This document shows, piece after piece, positions 45,297-53,365 of a stretch of 64,000 bases of DNA. Numbering within the stretch: the stretch's first letter is position 1; each line of letters begins with the position of its first letter. The notes below the pieces were generated by a model that was not told the origin of the DNA, ran no database searches, and saw only the letters and a list, made by a program, of their open reading frames with translations. This DNA is from Prevotella melaninogenica (GTDB lineage: Bacteria; Bacteroidota; Bacteroidia; Bacteroidales; Bacteroidaceae), in contig NZ_CP072348.1 of the NCBI RefSeq assembly GCF_018127925.1, positions 1,284,001 to 1,348,000 of the forward strand, written 5' to 3'. The translations under genes and the position numbers were made by a program.

Positions 45297-46072
45297 TCAC
45301 ATTTTCAGTAGTCACTATAACCTATAATGCAGCTTCGGTTCTGCAACCGACACTTGACAGTGTGCTCATGCAGGACTATCCTCATGTGGAGCATATCATC
45401 ATTGATGGGGCTTCAACAGACGACACTTTAGAGATTGCCAAAGCCTATCAGCAGCTGTCTGACGAGGCTGAAAATGAGCATGTCGTACGTATTCAAAGCG
45501 AGCCAGACGAAGGACTTTATGACGCAATGAATAAAGGCTTACAACAGGCTACCGGTGATTATATTGTCTTCCTGAATGCAGGTGACCGCTTCCCTAATCC
45601 CGATACATTAGACAAGGTGGTACTTGCTGCTGTTGTTGGAGATGGCGAGGAACTCCCTGCCGTCCTCTTTGGTGACACAGACATCATTGACGAAAAGGGC
45701 AACTTTATTAGCCACCGCAGGCTAAGTCCATCAGAACGACTCACATGGCGTTCTTTCCGTTATGGTATGTTGGTATGTCATCAAGCATTTTATGCTCGCT
45801 TAGACATCGCTCGTTCACTATTATATGATACAACTTATCGCTATTCAGCAGATGTAGATTGGTGTATACGTGTCATGAAAGAGGGCGAACGTCAGCAACT
45901 CCTTTTACGCAATATCCATGCCGTTGTAGCAAATTATGTACGAGAAGGACAAACAACCCTTCATCACAAAGAGTCGCTCCGAGAGCGTTTTGATGTGATG
46001 TGTAAGCACTATGGACTGCTTCAAACAGTCCTCCTTCATGCATGGTTTGCCGTACGTAGTTTAATAAAATAG
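45293..46072 (+). CDS. Glycosyltransferase, GT2 family
   Basis: A 259-aa GT-A transferase. The nucleotide-sugar domain starts SVVTITYNAASVLQPTLDSVL and has IIIDGASTDDT (about 38-48), EGLYDAMNKGLQQATGDYIVFLNAGDRF (the D-x-D-like part of the family lies in GDTDIIDE) and a C-terminal YSADVDWCIRVM. No membrane helix is obvious apart from a hydrophobic end (LHAWFAVRSLIK). With its GT4 partner it probably builds a surface glycan. It is the last gene of the pair. Confidence 0.92.
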   Translation: MITFSVVTITYNAASVLQPTLDSVLMQDYPHVEHIIIDGASTDDTLEIAKAYQQLSDEAENEHVVRIQSEPDEGLYDAMNKGLQQATGDYIVFLNAGDRFPNPDTLDKVVLAAVVGDGEELPAVLFGDTDIIDEKGNFISHRRLSPSERLTWRSFRYGMLVCHQAFYARLDIARSLLYDTTYRYSADVDWCIRVMKEGERQQLLLRNIHAVVANYVREGQTTLHHKESLRERFDVMCKHYGLLQTVLLHAWFAVRSLIK

Positions 46073-46232
46073 GTAGACTACCTTTAGTTTAAATGCCCTT
46101 AATACGTCCTATTGATTGTTAAGGGCTGCAATTTCTGCGCTTTAAAATCGTTTTATCAGTAAGTAGTATTATTATGGGGATGTTTAGAGCAAGTTCATGC
46201 TCTGTCCTCTTCACCTAATAAAACGTACGAAA

Positions 46233-46676
46233 ATGGAAAGAATGAGAATTAAAATGTTAGTAGCTTTGTTGCTGCTGTGCCTCTCGGTATCAGCGCAAAC
46301 AGAGTATAGTGGTATTGCTGGAGCATCACCAGGCATGGTAAGAGCAAATAAGCAGGCTGCAGCGAAGCAAGCCAATCGCAATTCAAAGGCTGCGAATTCT
46401 TCTAATGTATCAAAGCCTAAGACTTCCAACAATGGCAATGCAAATAGTAATAACTCAACCTATGCACCGCTACCAGACAACAATGAATCTGGCGAAACGG
46501 AGGTTAGAGACGGCTTTAAGACTTTCTCACGTGGCATGGGTAAGGTGATTAAACGTGAAACCAAGACTATGGGAGAGGTAACCCGTAAGATTGGTGCCGA
46601 TGGCAAGAAGTTCTTTAAGAAATTAGGTAAAGGAATCTCAGACTCCTTTAAACCAGACACGACAACCTCTAAGTAA
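46233..46676 (+). CDS. Small exported Asn/Ser/Lys-rich protein
   Basis: A ~147-aa protein that I cannot name. The start (MERMRIKMLVALLLLCLSVSAQ, at 46233) gives a signal peptide. The mature part is low complexity: Asn/Ser/Ala-rich to about residue 85 (NSKAANSSNVSKPKTSNNGNAN), then a basic amphipathic segment (FKTFSRGMGKVIKRETKTMGEVTRKIGADGKKFFKKLGKGISDSF). The basic C-terminal part looks like a nucleic-acid, membrane or cell-wall contact region, but no family is evident. A terminator follows 26 bp later. Confidence 0.65.
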   Translation: MERMRIKMLVALLLLCLSVSAQTEYSGIAGASPGMVRANKQAAAKQANRNSKAANSSNVSKPKTSNNGNANSNNSTYAPLPDNNESGETEVRDGFKTFSRGMGKVIKRETKTMGEVTRKIGADGKKFFKKLGKGISDSFKPDTTTSK

Positions 46677-46702
46677 GATTTCGTTTCACACTATATATGG
46701 CG

Positions 46703-46752
46703 TGTTCCAAGGCTAAAACCTTTTGCGGTCAATAGTCTTGGAACATTTTTTT
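46703..46752 (+). terminator. Terminator after the exported protein gene
   Basis: TGTTCCAAG pairs with CTTGGAACA and is followed by eight T. Confidence 0.85.
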
Positions 46753-46865
46753 TATTTCTCTTATTCCGTAAACAAGTCCTTCTATAAGTTAGTTCTATTA
46801 CCCTCACGACATATTATGACATGCTGAATGAAGTTTTCTTTCCGCTTTTTTATTACTGTGTAATT

Positions 46866-46951
46866 GCTCCGCACATGATGTGCGGATGCTTCGCACATAT
46901 CGTGCTAAGGCTTAGCACGTGTGGTGCGGTTGGTAAACACCATTGGCGTTA
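46866..46951. repeat. 22-bp-period CCATTGG palindrome array, copy d
   Basis: Four palindromes: GCACATGATGTGC, GCACATATCGTGC, GCACGTGTGGTGC and ACACCATTGGCGT, centred at 46877, 46899, 46921 and 46943, all 22 bp apart. It lies in the gap upstream of the sulfatase maturase. Confidence 0.92.
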
Positions 46952-47061
46952 GCCCCTAAACACCCTACAAAATACGACTATACGAAGTCATATTTACCTA
47001 CTCTGATAAGAGAGCTCATGGGTCAACGTCCAGCAAGAGCTTAATAAGTCATCTGGAATGT

Positions 47062-47092
47062 TTTGCCATTAGTAAATAATTGACTACCTTTG
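47062..47092 (+). promoter_or_regulatory. Promoter of the sulfatase maturase gene
   Basis: TTTG (47062-47065), 19 bp, TACCTTTG (47085-47092): a full consensus promoter, 20 bp before the ATG at 47113. Confidence 0.85.
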
Positions 47093-47112
47093 CCACCCGA
47101 AACAAGATTATT

Positions 47113-48330
47113 ATGAATACCATTGTTCCCTTTAGTCATCCCATGTATATCATGCTTAAGCCAGCTGGTTCGCTTTGTAACCTGCGGTGTAAGTATTGTT
47201 ATTACTTGGAGAAGAGCAAGCTATATGACGATAATAAGAATCATGTTATTACCGATGCGTTACTTGAGAAATTTATCAAGGAGTACATCGAGGCACAGAC
47301 AACACCACAAGTCCTCTTCACATGGCATGGCGGTGAGACACTGATGCGTCCTATCTCGTTCTATCGTCGTGCGTTGGAACTGCAGCGTTATTACGCTCGT
47401 GGACGTCAGATAGACAATAGCATTCAGACAAATGGTATTCTACTAAACGATGAGTGGTGTCGTTTCTTCAAGGAAAATAACTTCCTTGTGGGTGTCTCTA
47501 TTGACGGTCCACAAGAGTTCCATGACGAGTATCGCCGCAACGCAATGGGTAAACCTTCCTTCCATCAGGTGATGAAAGGCATAGACTTATTGAATAAGCA
47601 TGGGGTTGAATGGAATGCACTCGCCGTTGTCAACGACTTTAATGCAGACTATCCGTTAGACTTTTATCACTTCTTCAAGGAGATTGGCTGCCGTTATATA
47701 CAGTTTACACCTATCGTGGAGCGTATTGTTAAGCGTACAGATGGGCTGACCTTAGCACCAGGAATGCAGGAAGGTGGTGAGCTAACCGACTTCTCTGTCA
47801 CGGCTGAACAATGGGGTAATTTCCTCTGTACTATCTTCGATGAGTGGGTACACCATGATGTAGGCGAATATTATATACAGCTTTTTGATGCCACTTTAGC
47901 GAATTGGGTTGGCGTTGCACCTGGTATTTGTACCATGGCTAAAGAGTGTGGTCATGCTGGCGTTATGGAGTATAATGGTGACGTCTATTCATGTGATCAC
48001 TTCGTTTATCCAGAACATAAACTTGGCAACTTGTCGCAGCATACCATCTATGAGATGATGAATAGCGACCGACAGAAGGACTTTTCCAAGATGAAGTATA
48101 GACTTCTTCCACAACAGTGTAAGGAATGTAAGTATCAGTTTGCTTGCCATGGAGAGTGCCCGAAGAATCGTTTTATTCGCGATTGTTACGGAAATCCTGG
48201 ACTTAACTATCTCTGCAAGGGGTATTATCAGTTCTTCGAGCATGTAGCGCCTTATATGGACTTTATGAAGAACGAGTTGGAGAATCAGCGCCCACCTGCT
48301 AATGTAATGAATCAAGTGTTCGGAAAGTAA
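47113..48330 (+). CDS. Anaerobic sulfatase-maturating radical SAM enzyme
   Basis: A 405-aa radical SAM/SPASM enzyme that oxidises an active-site Cys or Ser of sulfatases to formylglycine in the cytoplasm. The first Fe-S motif is CNLRCKYC (about 25-32), followed by CYYLEK, and TWHGGETLMRP (about 75) is a typical anSME block. The C-terminal SPASM Cys lie in CTMAKECGHAG, VYSCDHF, CKECKYQFACHGECPKN and DCYGN...YLCKGY. The start at 47113 follows a consensus promoter. A sulfatase gene lies at 63303, outside this operon, and is a plausible client. Confidence 0.95.
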   Translation: MNTIVPFSHPMYIMLKPAGSLCNLRCKYCYYLEKSKLYDDNKNHVITDALLEKFIKEYIEAQTTPQVLFTWHGGETLMRPISFYRRALELQRYYARGRQIDNSIQTNGILLNDEWCRFFKENNFLVGVSIDGPQEFHDEYRRNAMGKPSFHQVMKGIDLLNKHGVEWNALAVVNDFNADYPLDFYHFFKEIGCRYIQFTPIVERIVKRTDGLTLAPGMQEGGELTDFSVTAEQWGNFLCTIFDEWVHHDVGEYYIQLFDATLANWVGVAPGICTMAKECGHAGVMEYNGDVYSCDHFVYPEHKLGNLSQHTIYEMMNSDRQKDFSKMKYRLLPQQCKECKYQFACHGECPKNRFIRDCYGNPGLNYLCKGYYQFFEHVAPYMDFMKNELENQRPPANVMNQVFGK

Positions 48331-48410
48331 AATCCCTTTGAGTTTACTCCATATCCGACTTAATTCTCTTTCCCTTTGTTCTTATAAACGGAAAGAGCTA
48401 TAATCGAAAA

Positions 48411-48590
48411 GAGGGTGTGTCAAAATGCAAATTAATAACTTGACAACCTTCAATTTATAAGTAGGATTCTTCTAAAGGCAAAGAAAAGACCATTTCTTTA
48501 CTCAAAATCGAGTATAGAAATGGTTATTTTTATAGGATTGTTTAAAACTGTAAGATTATCAAAATGGTATTTGCATTTTGACACATCCAC
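48411..48590. mobile_element. MITE-like element, copy 1
   Basis: A ~180-bp element with terminal inverted repeats GGGTGTNTCAAAATGCAAA and an internal hairpin (ACCATTTCT...AGAAATGGT around 48490-48524). A near-identical copy lies at 51883-52063. It has no transposase. No clear target-site duplication was seen. Confidence 0.88.
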
Positions 48591-48618
48591 GCGAGGGGAG
48601 GTTTTTTTCTTCTTTTCC

Positions 48619-48649
48619 TTGCCCATTCAATTTATTCTTCTTACCTTTG
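48619..48649 (+). promoter_or_regulatory. Promoter of the (AC)22 locus
   Basis: TTGC (48619-48622), 19 bp, TACCTTTG (48642-48649), 21 bp before the ATG at 48670. Confidence 0.8.
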
Positions 48650-48669
48650 CGGCCGTGAACAAATTAGCA

Positions 48670-49168
<499 letters not shown>

Positions 49169-49197
49169 CAACTATTTTTAATCAAATCAAAAAAGCA

Positions 49198-49404
49198 ATG
49201 AGAAAGAAACAAGAAAAGAAGGATTATTCTGCACCAAGTTGCACGATAATCCAAGTGAGCGAAACCACTTATTTGATGGACACTTCTTTCCCCAGTCAGC
49301 ACAACCCAGCTCAATCAGGCGGAAGTTTTGGTGATGCCAAGCAGGCTCCAAGCTGGATGACTGAAAGTGAAGAAGCAACAGAGCATTCTTCATGGGAAAA
49401 CTAA
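49198..49404 (+). CDS. 68-aa protein upstream of the fimbrillin-like gene
   Basis: I do not recognise a named family. The N-terminus is very basic (MRKKQEKKDYSAPSC) and the centre Ser/Thr/Gln-rich (VSETTYLMDTSFPSQHNPAQSGGSFGDAKQ), and the C-terminus is acidic (ESEEATEHSSWEN). Small genes with this K-then-...G.AK pattern sit in front of fimbrillin-type genes in Prevotella, in my general experience. There is no signal peptide. It is 57 bp upstream of the lipoprotein gene and likely in the same mRNA. Confidence 0.65.
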   Translation: MRKKQEKKDYSAPSCTIIQVSETTYLMDTSFPSQHNPAQSGGSFGDAKQAPSWMTESEEATEHSSWEN

Positions 49405-49461
49405 CAAAGAGAGTTATTAACCAAGTAAAGAAAACAAAATCACAAAAAGAAGAAACAGACA

Positions 49462-51048
49462 ATGAAAAAGAAATTATTCAAGACCCGCCTGCTTTCATTC
49501 GCAGCTTTCTGCGGGCTCACATTAGCGTTTGCATCCTGTGCCAATGAAGATGTAGCGCAGAACCCAAACAACACAGATAACGACAAGAACCTGACAACCT
49601 TTTCAGCAGGTGACCCCACCACCCGCACCTCAATGGAGAGCGATGGTAAGTTCTTTTGGGAAGCAGGTGATAAGATTTATGTAAAGGACGATAACAACAC
49701 CTGGCATGCAAGTAGCAATTCGCCAACAGGCAAGACAGATAACTTTAAGTTTAAAGTGCCTGGCACTTATACCGCCCACACGTCATACGAGGTTTACTAT
49801 CCAGGGCAAGGCGGTAGCAACGACCAGGCAAAGATTTCTGCTAGCCAGAGTCAAGCAGAGCCAAACACAACCACTCACTTCGGTGCAGCAGGCGATTGCG
49901 GTATGGCAACGGCAACTAAAGTGCCAGGTAAACAGCAGTTTGCTTTCACCTTAGACCACAAGGCTGCTTACCTTCTCTTCTTGCCACGCACCAGTAACAC
50001 TATCTTACATGACTGCTACTTGACAAAGGTAGAGGTAAATTCTGATGATGATATTACCAGTACATATACCCTCAATCCAACAACAGGCGAACTCACAGGT
50101 ACAGGTTCAGGCAAGCAGATTGTGCTTGAAACAAAAGGTAGTGGTACTTATGCTAATGGTTTCCCTTTGACTAATAGCACAGCAAGCGCAGCTACCAATG
50201 GTGCTTATATGGTGATAAAGCCAGGAACTCACACACTTAAGATACGTTATTGGGTGAAGGACGTTGCAACAGGGGTTGAGGGTACAATAACTAAGATATT
50301 GGCATCAGCAACCTACGACCAAAATAAATATTACAACATCACCGCTAACCTTAACGTGCGTGATTACGACGGCAATCATTATTATCAGTGGGACGCACAA
50401 GAGCAATACTGGAAGGGGTACGAATGGTACAATGGTGGCAGCCAGCCAACACTTGACGCAGGCTATTCACCGAATTACGCTCAAAACAGCACGGATTTAC
50501 GTTACTACAACGAAATTTTTCCTGGTAATGGCATAAGCAATCCAGCTACCCACACTTCATTTAACAACATTCCTAACGCCAACGAAATGTCTTGGTATGT
50601 AGTGTACGGTAATCCCCGTTGGGACGGTGACGAGCTATGGACTACTATGGGGCATTTATATAAAGGAGGAATGTGGTTTAAGAAGAAGTCTGTATTACAA
50701 GCAGAGAATCATTACGATACTGAGAAATTCGCCCATGGTTCACTCGACTTACGTACAAAGCCTAGTCAAGCCATCAACTACAATCTTAGCATCAAGATTT
50801 TAGGTGCCCCTTCTGCAGCCGATGCAAATAATTATTTCTACCTGCCAGCTCTCGGTTTCTACAGATTAGGTTCTCAGTCTTACGTTGGCAACGAAGGCTA
50901 CTATTGGACATCTAGTGCTAATCCTAGTTGGTGGCAAAGAGAGAATGCGTATTACCTGTACTTCACAAATGATGGTGTCAGCGTTGGCTCCAACAGGCGT
51001 GACTATGGGTACAGGGCGCAACCTTTCTCGGATTTCGGAGATAATTAA
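49462..51048 (+). CDS. Fimbrillin-like surface lipoprotein with a C-terminal FISUMP-type domain
   Basis: A 528-aa lipoprotein (signal ending LAFASCANED, lipid Cys about residue 26). The N-terminal two-thirds looks like the fimbrillin/Mfa families: TTFSAGDPTTRTSMESDGKFFWEAGDKIYV, ending in a KYYNITANLNVRDY strand. From about residue 330 the sequence (NYAQNSTDLRYYNEI, ...GLYLPALGFYR-type segment, EGYYWTSSANPSWWQRENAYYLYFTNDGVSVGSNRRDYGYRAQPF) resembles the FISUMP/C-lectin-like folds. It is predicted to be displayed outside the outer membrane. The partner genes are the small upstream ORFs and an HU-like gene downstream. Confidence 0.75.
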   Translation: MKKKLFKTRLLSFAAFCGLTLAFASCANEDVAQNPNNTDNDKNLTTFSAGDPTTRTSMESDGKFFWEAGDKIYVKDDNNTWHASSNSPTGKTDNFKFKVPGTYTAHTSYEVYYPGQGGSNDQAKISASQSQAEPNTTTHFGAAGDCGMATATKVPGKQQFAFTLDHKAAYLLFLPRTSNTILHDCYLTKVEVNSDDDITSTYTLNPTTGELTGTGSGKQIVLETKGSGTYANGFPLTNSTASAATNGAYMVIKPGTHTLKIRYWVKDVATGVEGTITKILASATYDQNKYYNITANLNVRDYDGNHYYQWDAQEQYWKGYEWYNGGSQPTLDAGYSPNYAQNSTDLRYYNEIFPGNGISNPATHTSFNNIPNANEMSWYVVYGNPRWDGDELWTTMGHLYKGGMWFKKKSVLQAENHYDTEKFAHGSLDLRTKPSQAINYNLSIKILGAPSAADANNYFYLPALGFYRLGSQSYVGNEGYYWTSSANPSWWQRENAYYLYFTNDGVSVGSNRRDYGYRAQPFSDFGDN

Positions 51049-51121
51049 TGCGAAAAAACATGACAAAAGAGGGCAAAAACAACTCCTTTGTAAGTGGTTG
51101 ATAATCAAGTGATTATAAATA

Positions 51122-51196
51122 GGGTACCAAAGTATGATACTTAGGGGGGCTAAGTATGATACTCAGGTACCCTAAGTATGATACTTAGGTACCCTC
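51122..51196. repeat. 22-bp-period palindrome array with AAGTATGATACTT units
   Basis: Three palindromes centred at 51136, 51158 and 51180, exactly 22 bp apart, with GGTACC between them. A separate inverted repeat (AGTCCC/GGGACT) lies at 51197-51217. It is directly upstream of the HU-like gene. Confidence 0.9.
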
Positions 51197-51271
51197 AGTC
51201 CCACACCGAGGGGGACTCGAATAAGAAAATAATTTACATATTATATTTACCAACTTTAAAGCATTAATATT

Positions 51272-51739
51272 ATGGCATTTTTTAAGAAAGTAAAGAAAAA
51301 GCTAACAGGACTATGGTATCCAGAAGCAATAACCGTAGGGAAACCCGTAACAACCGATCAGGTGGCGGACCGCTTGGCATTGATTTCGACGGTGAGTCGT
51401 GGTGACACGTACGCTGTGCTGAAAGATTTAGGCGGCGTAATGGCATCTTTTATGGCAGAAGGTCGCACAGTGAAACTGGAGGGTGTGGGTACGTTCTACT
51501 ACACGATCAACGCCGACAAAGGTATCGCGAAGCCTGAAGAGGTGACAGCAAAGCAAATTAAGAATGTCCGTGTCCGTTTCATTCCCGAGACTTCGCGCAC
51601 ACAGAACAACAAGGTTGCTACTCGCTCGCTGGTTTCTGATTCTATTCACTGGGAGGAGTGGAAAGAGGAGAAAAAGAGCCCTGCCCCCAAGCCGAAAGAA
51701 AAGGAGAATAAAGAAGAGGGTGGACCAGTGGCAGGATAA
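51272..51739 (+). CDS. HU-like DNA-binding protein
   Basis: A 155-aa nucleoid-type protein of the form common in Bacteroidota, longer than classical HU (about 90 aa). The HU fold is seen from about residue 25 to 105: VADRLALISTVSRGDTYAVLKDLGGVMASFMAEGRTVKLEGVGTFYYTI, then KNVRVRFIPETSRT. The C-terminal tail is Lys/Pro/Glu-rich (EEKKSPAPKPKEKENKEE). Such proteins often sit beside fimbrillin/FISUMP genes. The palindrome array upstream could be its own or another protein's target; this is unproven. Confidence 0.85.
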   Translation: MAFFKKVKKKLTGLWYPEAITVGKPVTTDQVADRLALISTVSRGDTYAVLKDLGGVMASFMAEGRTVKLEGVGTFYYTINADKGIAKPEEVTAKQIKNVRVRFIPETSRTQNNKVATRSLVSDSIHWEEWKEEKKSPAPKPKEKENKEEGGPVAG

Positions 51740-51882
51740 CAACAACAACTGGCCTCTCCCCCGACCCCTCCCCCATAGGGAGGGGAGTGAAATGCGCAGT
51801 TTGCTAGAGGAGGATGGAAGCTAGATGGTGTTAGTTGGTGATGAAAGAGAGGGGAGCTGGTAGCGGGAGCTATATGCAAGTA
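51740..51882 (+). other. Gap after the HU-like gene with CTCCCC inverted repeat
   Basis: 51752-51790 has CTCCCCCGACCCCTCCCCCA-type inverted repeats and AGGGAGGGGAG, close to the words at 25035, and may act as a terminator. No ORF is supported. Confidence 0.55.
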
Positions 51883-52063
51883 GAGGGTGTATCAAAATGC
51901 AAATTAATAACTTGACAACTTTCAATCTATAAGTAGGATTCTTTTAAAGGCAAAGAAAAGACCATTTCTTTACTCAAAATCGAGTATAGAAATGGTCATT
52001 TTTTATTGGATTGTTTCAAACTGTAAGATCATCAAAATGATATTTGCATTTTGAAACACCCTC
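51883..52063. mobile_element. MITE-like element, copy 2
   Basis: ~181 bp, nearly identical to 48411-48590, with terminal inverted repeats of 22 bp differing at one base. It lies between convergent genes and carries no transposase. Confidence 0.9.
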
Positions 52064-52086
52064 TGTTTGTATGGTGGGTTAAATCT

Positions 52087-53091
52087 TTACTTCGTAATCG
52101 AGAGTAGCTGTCCTTCTGATACTCGTGTCAATCTGCCTATGCGGTTCTGACGGCACAACTGTTCGATACTGATGCCATGTTGTTTGGCTATCGTTTCTAA
52201 GGTTTCACCATTAGCAACCTTGTGATAGAAAATCTTTCCATTATCAGCACTTGCCTCATTACGTGGAGTATGACTTGAAAAATCAGTGTTGTAGTTTCTT
52301 TCCTGACGTGAACTATGACTTTGGTTGCCTTTGCCCTGAATGTTCTCACGAGAGTAACCAAGGCTTGAAGAAGTACCACGAGCAGCTGTTGCACGCTCAG
52401 ACTCTTGCGCGACAGTGTTGCGATGGAATACATAGTAGTCGCCAGTAACATCTTGGTTAGCAAAGTCGAAGAAGAGTGCTGGATTCAAAGCTACACCTGC
52501 CAAACGAGTTTCGAAGTGAAGGTGAGAACCTGTAGAACGACCAGTATTACCACCTAATCCGATAGGCTGACCAGCACGAACAGTCTGGTTTGGACTTACT
52601 ATTTGCTTTGAAAGGTGACCATAAATGGTCTCAAGACCGTTATTATGACGGATAACAATATACTTACCATATCCGTTTCCATCGTATTTTACTACACGAA
52701 CCTTACCAGAGAAGGCTGCACGAATAGTATCGCCAATATACACTTTGATGTCCAATCCTTGGTGACGACGACCCCAACGGCGTCCGAAGTTACTTGTAAT
52801 CACACGGCTTGGTGTTGGCATATGGAAGCCACGAAGATCAATCTTGTATACATCCGGAAGGTTACCTCCACGGTGTGCATAATTGTTATTCCAATCATTA
52901 TAGAGTTCAGATGAAGGCTCTTCGATATCCTCAGCTTCGCGAAGACGATTAATAACCATTGTGTCTAATGCTTTAGCACGACGGTCGATTGGTGCTTGAC
53001 GGGCAAGCAGGTCCTGAGCATTTGCTGAATGGGCTGTCAAGGTTAAGAGAGATGTTAGTGCAAAAGTTCTAACTATTTTCTTAAAAGTCAT
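52087..53091 (-). CDS. M23 peptidase with LysM, exported
   Basis: A ~334-aa periplasmic peptidoglycan-active protein. The signal peptide (MTFKKIVRTFALTSLLTLTAHSANA; the start at 53097 is also possible) precedes an M23 metallopeptidase domain with HQGLDIKVYIGDTIRAA, the HGN-type glycine loop (YDGNGYGKYIVIRHNNGLETIYGHL) and the HLHFE zinc site (GSHLHFE, about 195). A low-complexity linker follows, then a LysM domain at the C-terminus (HKVANGETLETIAKQHGISIEQLCRQN). The role is likely cell-wall remodelling, possibly during division. Confidence 0.93.
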   Translation of the reverse strand: MTFKKIVRTFALTSLLTLTAHSANAQDLLARQAPIDRRAKALDTMVINRLREAEDIEEPSSELYNDWNNNYAHRGGNLPDVYKIDLRGFHMPTPSRVITSNFGRRWGRRHQGLDIKVYIGDTIRAAFSGKVRVVKYDGNGYGKYIVIRHNNGLETIYGHLSKQIVSPNQTVRAGQPIGLGGNTGRSTGSHLHFETRLAGVALNPALFFDFANQDVTGDYYVFHRNTVAQESERATAARGTSSSLGYSRENIQGKGNQSHSSRQERNYNTDFSSHTPRNEASADNGKIFYHKVANGETLETIAKQHGISIEQLCRQNRIGRLTRVSEGQLLSITK

Positions 53092-53365
53092 AATCAAGTT
53101 ATTTTATTTCTAAACTCGGATGCCTTACGGCACGGGACAGATTTTCATATCCCTTTCTAACGGTTAAATCGTTGATGAACTTCTGAAAGTACGTAAATTT
53201 TTACCGAAAGACTTCGCAAAGATAACGAAAAAATCTCGAATAAATTACACCTTCGTTATTTTTTTAGCCTGTTTAACAAAGGAATAATACGTATTTTCGC
53301 CTCCACATGATTTATGTCAAGTCGCTAAAACAGGGCGTTTGAGGCTAATTTTGTGGTGTTGTTTT

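Noticed and set aside
47080-47112. A longer N-terminus of the sulfatase maturase
   Set aside because: The -7 box lies at 47085-47092, inside the extension.
49462-51048. The fimbrillin-like protein's C-terminal lectin-like end as a target of a diversity-generating retroelement
   Set aside because: The C-terminal fold is similar to known variable proteins, but I see no reverse transcriptase and no template repeat in the window.
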